Counted from the stretch's first letter, positions 35,819 to 48,581 are shown. The stretch: DNA of 64,000 bases from Lentimicrobium saccharophilum (GCF_001192835.1 NZ_DF968183.1:620001-684000); one strand, 5' to 3'. Numbers and translations are program-made. Notes: a model not told the origin generated them from the sequence alone.

Positions 35819-38173
35819 ATGAAAACAAAAATTTACTCGTTAATAAGTCCCCTTATACTGCTTTATTTGTTTTTGGCATCACAAAATGTTTACGGACAAA
35901 TTCAGTTAATTTCTCCAAATGGTGGTGAAACCTGGGTAAATGGAGCAAATGAATTCGTAACCTATACCTATTCGGGCAATCCTACCTATCTCACGGTTGA
36001 GTACTCCTCCGACAATGGAGTCAGTTATGAAATAATTGATTACGTGTATACAATACAGGGAACAACTCAGGTACCAGTGTTTGTAAACTTTAGTATCACA
36101 AGTCTGGCAAGAATCAGAGTGGCAGAGTATAACTCAAATCCACTTTTATTCGACGAAAGTGATAACGCCTTTTCAGTTGTAAACCCTGCTTATTTTTTCA
36201 ATTCTCCTTACTATGGCGATCATTATTATCAGGGGTTTACCATACTTGCAAACTGGTATGCATCGCATAATGAACCGACAGACCTTTCGTTTTCATCAGA
36301 TAATGGCGAAACCTGGACACTTATTGCATCTGGAATTACTGGCAATTCACATGTTTTTGATGCTCCTGAAGTAGAATCTACCCAATGCAAACTCAGGGCT
36401 TCCATTACCGGCAACCCGGATGCTTTTGCCGATAGCTATATTTTTACAATCAGCCCTCCGCCGGTATTTACTCTCGTAAGTCCCAACGGCGGAGAATTCT
36501 GGACATATAATGAGCTGGAAACTGTTACCTGGACAGGCGAAAATTTACCCGATTATGTAGCTCTCGATTACTCATTAGATGGAGGTGTTTCCTGGACAAC
36601 CTTATGGTATAGTTACAGTTCCCCAACCGGAGGAAGCGATCAGATTGTTGTCCCTCAGGCAGCGAGCTCAAACGCCAAGCTTAGAGTCAGAGATCCAAAT
36701 ATTCCATCAGCAGCTGATGAGAGCGACAATGTGTTCACAATTTACACTCCCCCATACATTTTCTACTCACCCCAGGCCGAAGACAGATATTATGCCAATC
36801 AACCCATAGAGGTAAGCTGGTATTCCTTTGAAATTGGGAATGTGGATGTTGCAGTGTCAACAGATGGCGGCACTACTTTCGAAACAGTAGCAACTAATGT
36901 ATATTCACAAAATTACGGCAGTGCTGTTATTAATGCTCCTTCAATTCCATCTGACAACTGTGTTGTTAAACTATCAAACAGTTCAGATCCTTCAATTTTC
37001 ACTTTAAGCCCTGTTTTTGAAGTAGTAGAAACTCCGGTTCTTACCTTGATTTCACCAAATGGCGGAGAAATTCTTGATCAAAATACTGAATTTGAAATCA
37101 AGTTTGAGTATTCAGGAGAAATCCTGTATTTTACCTACCTGCAAATAGATTTTTCTTCAGATAATGGACAAAACTGGCAGGCCCTTGAATATATTTATTT
37201 ACCGGGGGGAGCTGAAAGTTTTGTTTGGCAAACCCCTGAAATTTCTTCAGGAGAATGTTTAATCCGTCTCACAGACTATTATTATCCGTTTATCACAGCA
37301 ACCAGCGCGTCCACCTTTACCATAGAAGATTTTCCTGACTTACAAATCTGTATGGTGGGTGTTGATACGACCTCAGGCAAGAACATGATTGCCTGGAACA
37401 AGCCCATCAGCAACCTCATCAGCGAATATGTTGTTCTGAAAGAAGGAAATATTTCTAATCAATATACTGAAATTGCTGCTGTTCCGGTTGATGCTCCTGC
37501 TGTATTCATTGATGAAACCTCAAATCCCAGGGTAAAAGCAACCCGTTATAAAGTTACCTTCAGGGATTCAGCCGGAAATCTTTACCCATCTGAATCATAT
37601 CACCAAACCATACATCTTACCATCAGCAAAGGTGTCGGCGATGTCTGGAACCTGATCTGGAGTCCGTATGTTGGATTTGATGTTGAGTCATACAATATTT
37701 ATCGCGGAAGCACTCCTTCGGATATGCAAATGATTGGCACGGTTTCCGGAAACTTTAATTCTTATTCCGATTTCGATGCTGCTTCGGGGTTTGTTTATTA
37801 CATGGTTGAAGTGGTTAACCCAAATAACTGTAACCCGGGTGGTGAAAGAAGCCTCAGCCTGAACAGCAGTATGTCAAATATTGCCACTAACTATTCTGTG
37901 GGATTCGAAGAAAACAACCTATCTGCTTCACTTTCAGCATACCCGAATCCGGTGAGTGAGAATCTCAGGATTCGTTTACCAGGTCTTAACAGCAGCAGCG
38001 TGCAACTTCAGATTTTTGACTCAAAAGGTGCGCTGGTTCTAGAAAAGTCGATCAGTACTTCGGACCTCTCTTCAGGCTACCTGATGGATGTATCTGATCT
38101 TCCATCAGGTATTCATGCACTTGTTATTCGTTCATCAGAAGGCAATGCAGCCATGAGGTTCATCAGGAAATAA
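35819..38173 (+). CDS. Secreted protein with repeated Ig-like domains and T9SS sorting domain
   Basis: 784 residues, signal peptide ending VYGQ. Five sandwich repeats of about 90-95 residues alternate in two types: type A starts with SPNGGE (near residues 32, 220 and 412) and resembles the Ser-Thr-rich GPI/Kre9-KNH-like domain; type B starts with SPYYGDHYY or SPQAEDRYY (near 128 and 318). Two fibronectin-III-like domains follow, then a T9SS domain (AYPNPVSENLRIRL to AMRFIRK). The gene is more AT-rich than its neighbours and has an AT-rich upstream region, which may point to separate acquisition. An adhesin or matrix role is likely; no catalytic motif is visible. Confidence 0.85.
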   Translation: MKTKIYSLISPLILLYLFLASQNVYGQIQLISPNGGETWVNGANEFVTYTYSGNPTYLTVEYSSDNGVSYEIIDYVYTIQGTTQVPVFVNFSITSLARIRVAEYNSNPLLFDESDNAFSVVNPAYFFNSPYYGDHYYQGFTILANWYASHNEPTDLSFSSDNGETWTLIASGITGNSHVFDAPEVESTQCKLRASITGNPDAFADSYIFTISPPPVFTLVSPNGGEFWTYNELETVTWTGENLPDYVALDYSLDGGVSWTTLWYSYSSPTGGSDQIVVPQAASSNAKLRVRDPNIPSAADESDNVFTIYTPPYIFYSPQAEDRYYANQPIEVSWYSFEIGNVDVAVSTDGGTTFETVATNVYSQNYGSAVINAPSIPSDNCVVKLSNSSDPSIFTLSPVFEVVETPVLTLISPNGGEILDQNTEFEIKFEYSGEILYFTYLQIDFSSDNGQNWQALEYIYLPGGAESFVWQTPEISSGECLIRLTDYYYPFITATSASTFTIEDFPDLQICMVGVDTTSGKNMIAWNKPISNLISEYVVLKEGNISNQYTEIAAVPVDAPAVFIDETSNPRVKATRYKVTFRDSAGNLYPSESYHQTIHLTISKGVGDVWNLIWSPYVGFDVESYNIYRGSTPSDMQMIGTVSGNFNSYSDFDAASGFVYYMVEVVNPNNCNPGGERSLSLNSSMSNIATNYSVGFEENNLSASLSAYPNPVSENLRIRLPGLNSSSVQLQIFDSKGALVLEKSISTSDLSSGYLMDVSDLPSGIHALVIRSSEGNAAMRFIRK

Positions 38174-38241
38174 AAAATTCCCCGGCAATACCAGGCAGCC
38201 ATTTGCACTGGATAACAGTTGATTATCAATGGCTACCGCAA

Positions 38242-38277
38242 AACAACAAAGGCCTGCTGATGCAGGCCTTTGTTGTT
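38242..38277. terminator. Bidirectional terminator between convergent genes
   Basis: AACAACAAAGGCCTGC pairs perfectly with its complement around a 3-4 base loop. The A-rich and T-rich flanks let it end both the forward T9SS gene (stop at 38173) and the reverse GH2 gene (stop at 38316). Confidence 0.9.
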
Positions 38278-38315
38278 AAAGCAATTGATTCTAAAAAATG
38301 AATCCTGATCTGGAA

Positions 38316-41711
<3,396 letters not shown>

Positions 41712-41740
41712 CTAAAATGGATTATACACCCAACTTTTCT

Positions 41741-41748
41741 TAACTTTG
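41741..41748 (+). promoter_or_regulatory. Bacteroidota -7 promoter box for tcdA
   Basis: TAACTTTG lies 19 bases before the ATG at 41767, which gives a very short leader. It also supports the ATG over the upstream TTG at 41746, which lies inside this box. Confidence 0.55.
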
Positions 41749-41766
41749 TCGAGAAAAACTGAAACG

Positions 41767-42537
41767 ATGAATCCCTCTGACTGGCAATCCCGGACCCGGC
41801 TGCTGCTTGGCGAAGAAAAGCTGAACAAACTGCATGCTACCAATGTACTGGTAGCCGGATTGGGAGGTGTAGGTGCTTACGCCGCCGAGCAATTGGTAAG
41901 GGCCGGAATTGGAAGGATCACCATTGTGGATGGCGACAGGGTGCATCATACAAACCGGAACCGGCAGTTACCTGCCCTTATCAGCACCCATCACATGCCA
42001 AAAACAATGGTTATGGCACAGCGGCTGATGGACATCAATCCTGAAGTCCGGCTGACAACCATTCAGGAGTATATTAAAGACGAGCGGATGATCGAGATCC
42101 TCGAACAAGGATATGATTACGTCATCGACGCGATCGACACCCTTTCGCCAAAGGTTTACCTGATATACCACACGCTGCGGCTTGGAATGCCGCTGGTCAG
42201 TTCGATGGGTGCAGGCGGGAAGTTTGATCCCATGCAGGTAAAAATTTCTGATATTTCAGCCACAAACAATTGCAAACTGGCCTATTACATGCGCAAACGC
42301 CTGCACAAACTCGGAATTTGGGAAGGCTTTAAAGCTGTGTGGTCGCCTGAAGAGGTATCGCGCAGCGCGGTAGAGCTTTCTGAAGGTGAAATCAATAAAA
42401 AATCGACCGTTGGCACCATCTCCTATATGCCTGCCATTTTCGGTTGCTTTTGCGCAGCCGCTGTAATACAGGATATTACGCAATTTTCCAATGAAGAACC
42501 GGCCTTACCAACCGGTCAGGTTATAACAGGCATTTAA
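41767..42537 (+). CDS. tcdA: tRNA threonylcarbamoyladenosine dehydratase
   Basis: 256 residues of the ThiF/E1-like fold. The nucleotide-binding motif VAGLGGVGAYAAEQLVRAGI is followed by TIVDGDRVHHTNRNRQLPAL, with the arginine and asparagine pattern of TcdA (CsdL/YgdL). The DAIDTLSPK and SSMGAGGKFDP motifs and the late KSTVGTISYMPAIFG also match. The enzyme uses ATP to cyclise t6A37 to ct6A in tRNAs reading ANN codons. No CxxC zinc motif is present, in line with this subfamily. It stands alone between a promoter box and the following sensor kinase gene, 81 bases downstream. Confidence 0.92.
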   Translation: MNPSDWQSRTRLLLGEEKLNKLHATNVLVAGLGGVGAYAAEQLVRAGIGRITIVDGDRVHHTNRNRQLPALISTHHMPKTMVMAQRLMDINPEVRLTTIQEYIKDERMIEILEQGYDYVIDAIDTLSPKVYLIYHTLRLGMPLVSSMGAGGKFDPMQVKISDISATNNCKLAYYMRKRLHKLGIWEGFKAVWSPEEVSRSAVELSEGEINKKSTVGTISYMPAIFGCFCAAAVIQDITQFSNEEPALPTGQVITGI

Positions 42538-42618
42538 CATTTTTCTTTAAAATTCCGTCATAAATATTAATTTTACCCCCTGCAAGTTGAATCTTAACAG
42601 GGATTTAAGTATAACTTA

Positions 42619-43476
42619 ATGGTATCCAACTGGTTTGAGTACGAAGACATAAGCAGGGATGAACTGAAACTCAACGAAAAGTTTAACTGGATAGATTATT
42701 ATCCTTCGCCTGCATTGATTACCGACAAATTCTGGACAATCCTGAGAGCGAATCCCCCGTTTCTTTCATTGAGCGGTTATCCGGAAAACAAGATCACCGG
42801 ACGAAACATTGCCTTACTGATCAACCCTGATTCCATTGTGTCCTATGGATCTCTCAATGGTTCAGAGCAGGGCATGTGCCATCTGAAAACTGCCTCAGAC
42901 TCAGAAATCGCCTGCACCATTGCGAAAAAGACCATCAATATCGGGAATGAGCCTCACCGTATCGTCTCGCTTACCCCTTTAATTAAGGACCAGGACCATT
43001 CAGCAGGCAGCAGTGCCGCGTCATCTGCCATGCTTGAAGAAACTCAGGCTGCCCTTCGCGAAAGCCAGATGCGGCTTCAGCAGGTACAACAACTTTCGGA
43101 AATAGGCAGTTGGGATGTTACTTTCGGACCGGTACCGTCAATCAGGACCTGGAATTTCTTTCAACTGCTGGGGATTGACGACACAGGGGATAAAACCACT
43201 CCTGAAATGCTCTATCATTTTGGCCTGATTCATCCGGCTGATCTGGAAAAGCACAAAAATTTACTTAATGCCGTCAGGGATCAGAAGCTGAATACCTACA
43301 GCAATGATTACAGGATTGTTGATAAACAGGGTAAAGTCCGGTTTCTGCACTGCGAATCCCAGCTTGAATATACCAGTCATGGAGAATTAAGCCGATGGTC
43401 AGGTACCATACAGGATGTCAGTTCCTATATAAGGCAGAAAGTCTCAAGGCTTCAGCTTTTCAGATATCACAGCTGA
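42619..43476 (+). CDS. Sensor kinase, N-terminal half (PAS-PAS), frameshifted
   Basis: 285 residues: an N-terminal PAS (about 20-115; FNWIDYYPSPALITDKFWTILRANPPFL), a coiled coil (about 133-155; EETQAALRESQMRLQQVQQL) and a PAS_3 domain (about 155-270; EIGSWDVTFG to RWSGTIQDV). The frame stops at 43474-43476. The missing output half continues in the next forward frame from about 43440, so this and the following entry are one hybrid histidine kinase split by a one-base frameshift near 43438-43442. No signal peptide or membrane segment is seen, so it is a soluble sensor. Confidence 0.8.
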   Translation: MVSNWFEYEDISRDELKLNEKFNWIDYYPSPALITDKFWTILRANPPFLSLSGYPENKITGRNIALLINPDSIVSYGSLNGSEQGMCHLKTASDSEIACTIAKKTINIGNEPHRIVSLTPLIKDQDHSAGSSAASSAMLEETQAALRESQMRLQQVQQLSEIGSWDVTFGPVPSIRTWNFFQLLGIDDTGDKTTPEMLYHFGLIHPADLEKHKNLLNAVRDQKLNTYSNDYRIVDKQGKVRFLHCESQLEYTSHGELSRWSGTIQDVSSYIRQKVSRLQLFRYHS

Positions 43477-45092
43477 TCCATTCGCAGCATAATCTTGCGC
43501 CTTTGATGGAAGCCATTCACCAGATTATCGCTTCCCACATGCCCTCCCCCAACCTGATGATCGCTTTGACCAACGGAGAAGAAGGCAAACTTCATTTCCC
43601 CTACTGTGTCGATCAGGAAGGCATGCCTGATCCTGATTCAGCATTGGGTGGACTGATCGGTTATGTGCTGCGCACCGGTGAACCGCTGCTGGTTTCTGCT
43701 CCGGCAATTGAACTGATGATCAGTGAAAGGATTATTTCCGGATCATCCCGCATTCCGCAATCATGGTTGGGCGTCCCATTGAAAACACATGAAAAAGTGT
43801 TGGGAGTCCTTTCGTTGCAGTCATATTCAACCGACATCACTTATGGTGAAGATGAAAAAAACATCCTCATTTTCGTATCTGAGCAAATCGCCCTATCCAT
43901 ACAACGTATCCGCAGCGATGAAGCCCTGATCAAAGCGAAAAACGTTGCAGAAGATTCAAGCCGGCTGAAATCATCATTACTGGCAAATATGAGCCATGAG
44001 CTCCGGACACCGATGACCGGCATCCTTGGATTTTCTGAAATCCTTACCGAAGAAATTGAAGATGCCCGGATGAAATCGATGGCGTCCACCATCTTTAAAT
44101 CTGCCAGCCGCCTGATGTCAACGCTTAATTCAATCATCGACCTTTCGGCCATTGAAGCGGACAAACATACCCTGAACCTGAAACCGGTCAACACGCGCCT
44201 GCTTTTCAATCCCCTGCTTAAGGTTGCCCATTCCATTGCCAGCGACAAAGGCCTGTATCTGCGCACTTCCCTGCCGCCCGGTCTTCATGTGATGGCCGAT
44301 GAAAAACTGCTTGGGCAGATGCTGCACCATCTGCTGGATAATGCATTGAAGTTTACGATCGACGGTGGAATTTCAGTAAGCGCTTATACTCTTGACAAGA
44401 CCAGCACCGAAGTAATCATCCGCATCAGCGACACAGGCATCGGTATTGCTCCTGAGCACCATAAAATGATTTTTGAAGAATTCAGACAGGTAAGTGAAGG
44501 CTTTTCGCGCACTTTTGAAGGCAGCGGACTTGGCCTGTCGCTTTGCGCCAAGATTGCCCGCCTGCTGAATGCAAGAATATGGGTTGAAAGTGTGCAGGAA
44601 AAAGGTTCTGATTTTTATGTAGCATTACCACTAACCCTGCCCGACATTCAGGAACCTGACCTCGACACCGAAACCGCTGAAATCATACGCACGCACCGTC
44701 TTAGCCGCGGCCCGATTCCTGACGTGCTGATTGTTGAAGACAACGAAGTAAACCGGCGCCTGGCCGCACTCTACCTCAGGGAAATCTGCAATACGGAAAT
44801 GGCTGAAAACGGGTATGTGGCCATCGAAAAAATAAAGAGAAAAAAGTATGACGCCATCCTGATGGATATTAATCTTGGCGCAGGGCCCGATGGATTATCA
44901 ATTGCCCACCAGGTTAAGAATTTTGAAACCAATAAAAACACGCCCATCATAGCAGTTACGGGCTATACCATGCACGGTGACCGTGAAAAACTGCTTTCGA
45001 ACGGATGCTCTCACTATCTCCCCAAACCTTACGATAAAAAGACGCTGCTCAGACTTTTTTCAGGAATCCTTTACGGGAATCAGACCTCATAA
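43395..45092 (+). CDS. Hybrid histidine kinase, C-terminal half (GAF-HisKA-HATPase-REC), frameshifted
   Basis: 565 residues from the in-frame ATG, though the natural protein probably enters this frame near 43440 (AESLKASAFQISQLIHSQ). A GAF domain (about 25-165) is followed by HisKA with phospho-acceptor H201 in LANMSHELRTP, an HATPase domain with N-box HHLLDNALKFT, G1 DTGIGIAPEH and G2 GSGLGLSLCAKIA, and a receiver domain with phospho-acceptor D491 in ILMDINLG. Joined to the upstream half this gives an ~824-residue PAS-PAS-GAF-HK-REC protein. All catalytic motifs are intact. Its last 13 bases overlap the convergent rnz gene. Confidence 0.85.
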   Translation: MVRYHTGCQFLYKAESLKASAFQISQLIHSQHNLAPLMEAIHQIIASHMPSPNLMIALTNGEEGKLHFPYCVDQEGMPDPDSALGGLIGYVLRTGEPLLVSAPAIELMISERIISGSSRIPQSWLGVPLKTHEKVLGVLSLQSYSTDITYGEDEKNILIFVSEQIALSIQRIRSDEALIKAKNVAEDSSRLKSSLLANMSHELRTPMTGILGFSEILTEEIEDARMKSMASTIFKSASRLMSTLNSIIDLSAIEADKHTLNLKPVNTRLLFNPLLKVAHSIASDKGLYLRTSLPPGLHVMADEKLLGQMLHHLLDNALKFTIDGGISVSAYTLDKTSTEVIIRISDTGIGIAPEHHKMIFEEFRQVSEGFSRTFEGSGLGLSLCAKIARLLNARIWVESVQEKGSDFYVALPLTLPDIQEPDLDTETAEIIRTHRLSRGPIPDVLIVEDNEVNRRLAALYLREICNTEMAENGYVAIEKIKRKKYDAILMDINLGAGPDGLSIAHQVKNFETNKNTPIIAVTGYTMHGDREKLLSNGCSHYLPKPYDKKTLLRLFSGILYGNQTS

Positions 45093-45997
45093 GTAGCATC
45101 ATCTTCAGCCAGTTCAGATTGACTGAAAACTGCCTTTGCCTCATCAAGCAATGGCTGAAGATCCTCATACCTCGCTGAAAAATGGCCAAGAAGCAATCGT
45201 TTTGCGCCGGATAACCTCGCGATGGTGGCGGCATCAGCTGCCGTTGCATGCTGCTTCTCCCGGGCAGAAGCCAACAGGTCCTGCATAAAGGTTGCTTCAT
45301 GATACATCAGATCGCAACCCCTGATCATATCCGCCAATGGCTCATAAAAACCGGTATCAGAGCAATAGGCGTATGATCTCACCGGGGCAGACTCCTGTGT
45401 CAGCAAGGTATTGTAAATATGATTGCCATCCTCATCAATATAATCATTACCATTGCGAATCGATTCAAAGGCTGCCACAGGTACTTCATACTTATCAGCG
45501 ACATCCCTGAGCAGTTTTTTGGGATGAGGCTGCTCCCTGAACAGGAACCCTGTAGTCGGCACCCTGTGAAGCAGGGGAAGACTCGTTACGGAAATTCTTC
45601 CGTCATTGAAGATTTCTTCCGGCACAATATGCTGTGTTGTGTGAAATATAAGCGGATACAAAAGCGTAGTTTCCGATGCTTCTAGTTGCAACCGGATGAT
45701 TCGTTCAAGCAGCGCAGGAGCGTATACGTGCAAAGCCTCCCTCCTGCCCAGCAGATGATAAGTCGAAACAAGTCCGATCAAGCCGTAAAAATGATCACCA
45801 TGCAGATGGGAGATGAAGATGTGGTTGATCCTGCCCATCCTGATCCTGTTCCTTTTCAGGTGCATCTGCGTACCTTCACCACAGTCTATCAGAAACAGAC
45901 GGTCGCGGTAATTTACCACCTGGGCCGGTAAATTACGGTTGCGGGCAGGCAAAGCGGCACTGCTCCCCAGTATTGTTACTTCAAATTTCTTCATCAT
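45080..45997 (-). CDS. rnz: Ribonuclease Z
   Basis: 305 residues, the normal length of bacterial RNase Z. The metallo-beta-lactamase core HLHGDHFYGL (the HxHxDH motif), DCGEGTQMHLKR, the later YCSDTGF and HEATF motifs and the final LLLGHFSARY are present, giving a full set of zinc ligands. The enzyme removes the 3' trailer of tRNA precursors. The second Met (45994) is an equally good start. It is convergent with the sensor kinase gene, with a 13-base overlap of the 3' ends, and 114 bases downstream of rpsA. Confidence 0.95.
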   Translation of the reverse strand: MMKKFEVTILGSSAALPARNRNLPAQVVNYRDRLFLIDCGEGTQMHLKRNRIRMGRINHIFISHLHGDHFYGLIGLVSTYHLLGRREALHVYAPALLERIIRLQLEASETTLLYPLIFHTTQHIVPEEIFNDGRISVTSLPLLHRVPTTGFLFREQPHPKKLLRDVADKYEVPVAAFESIRNGNDYIDEDGNHIYNTLLTQESAPVRSYAYCSDTGFYEPLADMIRGCDLMYHEATFMQDLLASAREKQHATAADAATIARLSGAKRLLLGHFSARYEDLQPLLDEAKAVFSQSELAEDDATYEV

Positions 45998-46066
45998 GAA
46001 CAGTTATTGCATTCAAAAGCGGCTGTAAAAGTCATCAATATTACCTTCAAAACTGATATGACAAGC

Positions 46067-46097
46067 AAAAAAAAATCCCCTTGCGGGGATCTTTTTA
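46067..46097 (-). terminator. Rho-independent terminator after rpsA
   Basis: On the reverse strand GATCCCC and GGGGATT form the stem around a GCAA-type loop, followed by a run of about eight T. It starts about 15 bases after the rpsA stop codon and separates rpsA from rnz. Confidence 0.9.
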
Positions 46098-46111
46098 TTA
46101 GAATTCAGATA

Positions 46112-48169
46112 TTATTCCTGACCGGGTTCGGCTTCGGATTTCTTGTTTTTAGCATTCTTTTCCGATTGCTCCATATCTGATTTGAGGTTAGCCAGTGCTT
46201 CAAGATCACCCAGGGTAGTCTTTTCAAGGTTATCTTTCAGCTTCTTAACGGCACGCTTGGTTGAATTTTCGGCACTTTCCTTGGCAGCTGATTCTTTAAT
46301 ACGCTCGGCGCTGGTTGCATCCTGGAAAATCCGTGAATGTGAAAGGATAATCTTTTTGTTGTCTTTCGAGAACTCAATTACCTTAAAGTCAAGGGCTTCA
46401 TCAACCTTAGCCGTGGTGTTGTCCTCTTTGACAAGATGACGCAGGGGTGCGAAACCTTCAACGCCGTAAGGCAGTGCTACCACCATTCCCTTATCGCTTG
46501 CGCTGGTGATGGTTCCTTTGTGAACCGAACCAACCGAGAACACGGTCTCAAATACATCCCAGGGATTTTCCTCAAGCTGCTTGTGACCCAGGCTCAGCCT
46601 GCGGTTCTCAACATCCACGTCAAGTACCATTACCTCAATCTTCTCACCGATTTTGGTAAATTCAGCAGGATGCTTGATCTTCTTCGACCATGAAAGGTCA
46701 GAAATATGGATCAGACCATCAACGCCCTCTTCAAGTTCAACGAAAATACCGAAATTGGTAAAGTTGCGGACAGTGGCTTCATGCTTGGAGTTAAGGGGAT
46801 ATTTTTCCTTGATGTTGGTCCAGGGATCCGGAATCAGTTGCTTAATACCCAGTGACATTTTGCGCTCTTCGCGATCGAGGGTAAGGATAACGGCTTCCAC
46901 CTCATCACCTACCTTCAGGAAGTCCTGAGCGGTGCGCAGGTGCTGCGACCATGACATTTCTGAAACGTGAATCAGTCCTTCGACACCGGCTGCAATCTCG
47001 ATAAATGCACCATAATCGGCAATGACCACTACGCGGCCTTTAACTTTATCACCAACCTTGATGTTTTCATCCAGTGAATCCCACGGATGCGGGGTAAGCT
47101 GTTTGAGACCGAGGGCGATGCGCTTTTTGTTTTCATCAAAGTCGAGGATAACCACTTTGATCTTCTCGTCAAGCTGAACAATTTCTTCCGGATGATTGAT
47201 ACGTCCCCATGAAAGATCGGTAATATGCACAAGACCGTCAACACCGCCGAGATCAACAAATACACCGTAAGAGGTGATATTCTTCACCGTACCTTCAAGA
47301 ATCTGTCCCTTTTCAAGCTTGCTGATGATGTCGGCTTTCTGCTGCTCAAGTTCATCCTCAATAAGGGCTTTGTGCGAAACAACCACATTCTTATATTCCT
47401 GGTTGATTTTCACAACCTTGAATTCCATCACTTTATCTACATAGATATCATAGTCACGGATAGGCTTCACATCTATCTGCGAACCGGGGAGGAAGGCTTC
47501 GATACCGAATACATCCACGATAAGCCCGCCTTTGGTGCGGCACTTCACATAACCATTGATGATTTCTTCTTTTTCAAACGCCTGATTTACGCGCTCCCAT
47601 GAACGGAGGATGCGGGCTTTCTTGTGTGAAAGCAGCAACTGTCCACCCATGTCTTCCTGGCTTTCAACGTACACCTCAATCTTGTCGCCGATTTTCAGGT
47701 TTGGATTATAACGGAGTTCCGACTGCGGAATTACACCGTCGGACTTGAATCCGATGTTCACCACAACCTCTCGGCTGCTTATGGCAACTACAGTTCCGTC
47801 GATCACTTCATGCTCAACGATGGAACTGAGGGTTTCGTCATACAATGATTCAAGTTTCGAGCGCTCATCGGAGGAGTAGTTTTCATGCTTCTTTCCGATA
47901 GCGTCCCAATCAAAATTTTCAAGTGAAACCTGCTGTGTCAGCGGAGCTTTCAGTTTTTCAACAGTAGGTTCATCATCATCGTCAACTTCTACTACAGTGG
48001 CAACTTCTGCAACAACTTCAACTTCTTCTGCCTTAGCGGGTTCAGCCTCTTCAGCAATGGTTTCTGCTTCTTCTGCAACCGGGGTTTCATTCACCTCAGC
48101 ATTGACCTCTTCAGGCATGTTTTCAGCATTGGTCAACTCCCCGTTGACGTTTAATTCGTCGTTTGTCAT
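46112..48169 (-). CDS. rpsA: 30S ribosomal protein S1
   Basis: 685 residues: an acidic, low-complexity N-terminal tail of about 80 residues rich in Glu, Ala and Val, then six S1 RNA-binding domains (starting near residues 122, 208, 293, 380, 465 and 552), then a Lys/Glu-rich helical tail. Each middle domain shows the GVFVDL/GLVHITDLSW-type signature. S1 helps recruit mRNA to the 30S subunit, which is of special interest in Bacteroidota because they rarely use Shine-Dalgarno pairing. A TACCTTTG box lies about 120 bases upstream and a strong terminator follows. Confidence 0.96.
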   Translation of the reverse strand: MTNDELNVNGELTNAENMPEEVNAEVNETPVAEEAETIAEEAEPAKAEEVEVVAEVATVVEVDDDDEPTVEKLKAPLTQQVSLENFDWDAIGKKHENYSSDERSKLESLYDETLSSIVEHEVIDGTVVAISSREVVVNIGFKSDGVIPQSELRYNPNLKIGDKIEVYVESQEDMGGQLLLSHKKARILRSWERVNQAFEKEEIINGYVKCRTKGGLIVDVFGIEAFLPGSQIDVKPIRDYDIYVDKVMEFKVVKINQEYKNVVVSHKALIEDELEQQKADIISKLEKGQILEGTVKNITSYGVFVDLGGVDGLVHITDLSWGRINHPEEIVQLDEKIKVVILDFDENKKRIALGLKQLTPHPWDSLDENIKVGDKVKGRVVVIADYGAFIEIAAGVEGLIHVSEMSWSQHLRTAQDFLKVGDEVEAVILTLDREERKMSLGIKQLIPDPWTNIKEKYPLNSKHEATVRNFTNFGIFVELEEGVDGLIHISDLSWSKKIKHPAEFTKIGEKIEVMVLDVDVENRRLSLGHKQLEENPWDVFETVFSVGSVHKGTITSASDKGMVVALPYGVEGFAPLRHLVKEDNTTAKVDEALDFKVIEFSKDNKKIILSHSRIFQDATSAERIKESAAKESAENSTKRAVKKLKDNLEKTTLGDLEALANLKSDMEQSEKNAKNKKSEAEPGQE

Positions 48170-48287
48170 TCTTTTCTTCTTTGTGGCATCCTGCGATACC
48201 GGGTTAATAATAAGTGAGTTATGCGGTTCAGACGGACAGGATCACTCCCATAGCCGGGCCATAGAAGCGCCGGCCAAACCGGGGTGC

Positions 48288-48295
48288 AAAGGTAA
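48288..48295 (-). promoter_or_regulatory. Bacteroidota -7 promoter box for rpsA
   Basis: Reverse-strand TACCTTTG lies 119 bases before the rpsA start codon, leaving a ~110-base leader, long enough for autoregulation by S1; that idea is inference. No clean -33 TTG is seen. Confidence 0.45.
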
Positions 48296-48500
48296 AAAAA
48301 TATTTTATTATCAGGAAGGTAAGAAGTTAATTTTCAAAGAGAAAAAAACATCGGGCCTGTATTTCTTTCTTATTAATGCAGAATAAATAACCCGCTTACT
48401 TACAAGACCAGGAAGATGACGCAGAAGACAGCCTGTATTGTTAAGCACTCATAAGGTAACTGTGCCAAACAAAGCAGAAAGAGTTTACCCCATTAAACAA

Positions 48501-48542
48501 CTTTTGCCACCCTCGGGAAAGATATCCGGATAGTGGCAAAAG
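48501..48542 (-). terminator. Probable terminator after yidC
   Basis: CTTTTGCCAC (48501-48510) and GTGGCAAAAG (48533-48542) are perfectly complementary over 10 bases with a 22-base loop. In the yidC direction it is followed by TTGTTTAATG, a weak T-tract, so activity is uncertain. It begins 40 bases after the yidC stop. Confidence 0.5.
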
Positions 48543-48581
48543 CAGACTTAAAAGGACTTCTGATTGCTGCAGATTTAAAAA

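Larger units (their letters stand above)
48170..48581. other. Intergenic region between yidC and rpsA
   Basis: This 412-base stretch holds the rpsA promoter box (48288-48295) and an inverted repeat after yidC (48501-48542). I see no further gene. Confidence 0.6.
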
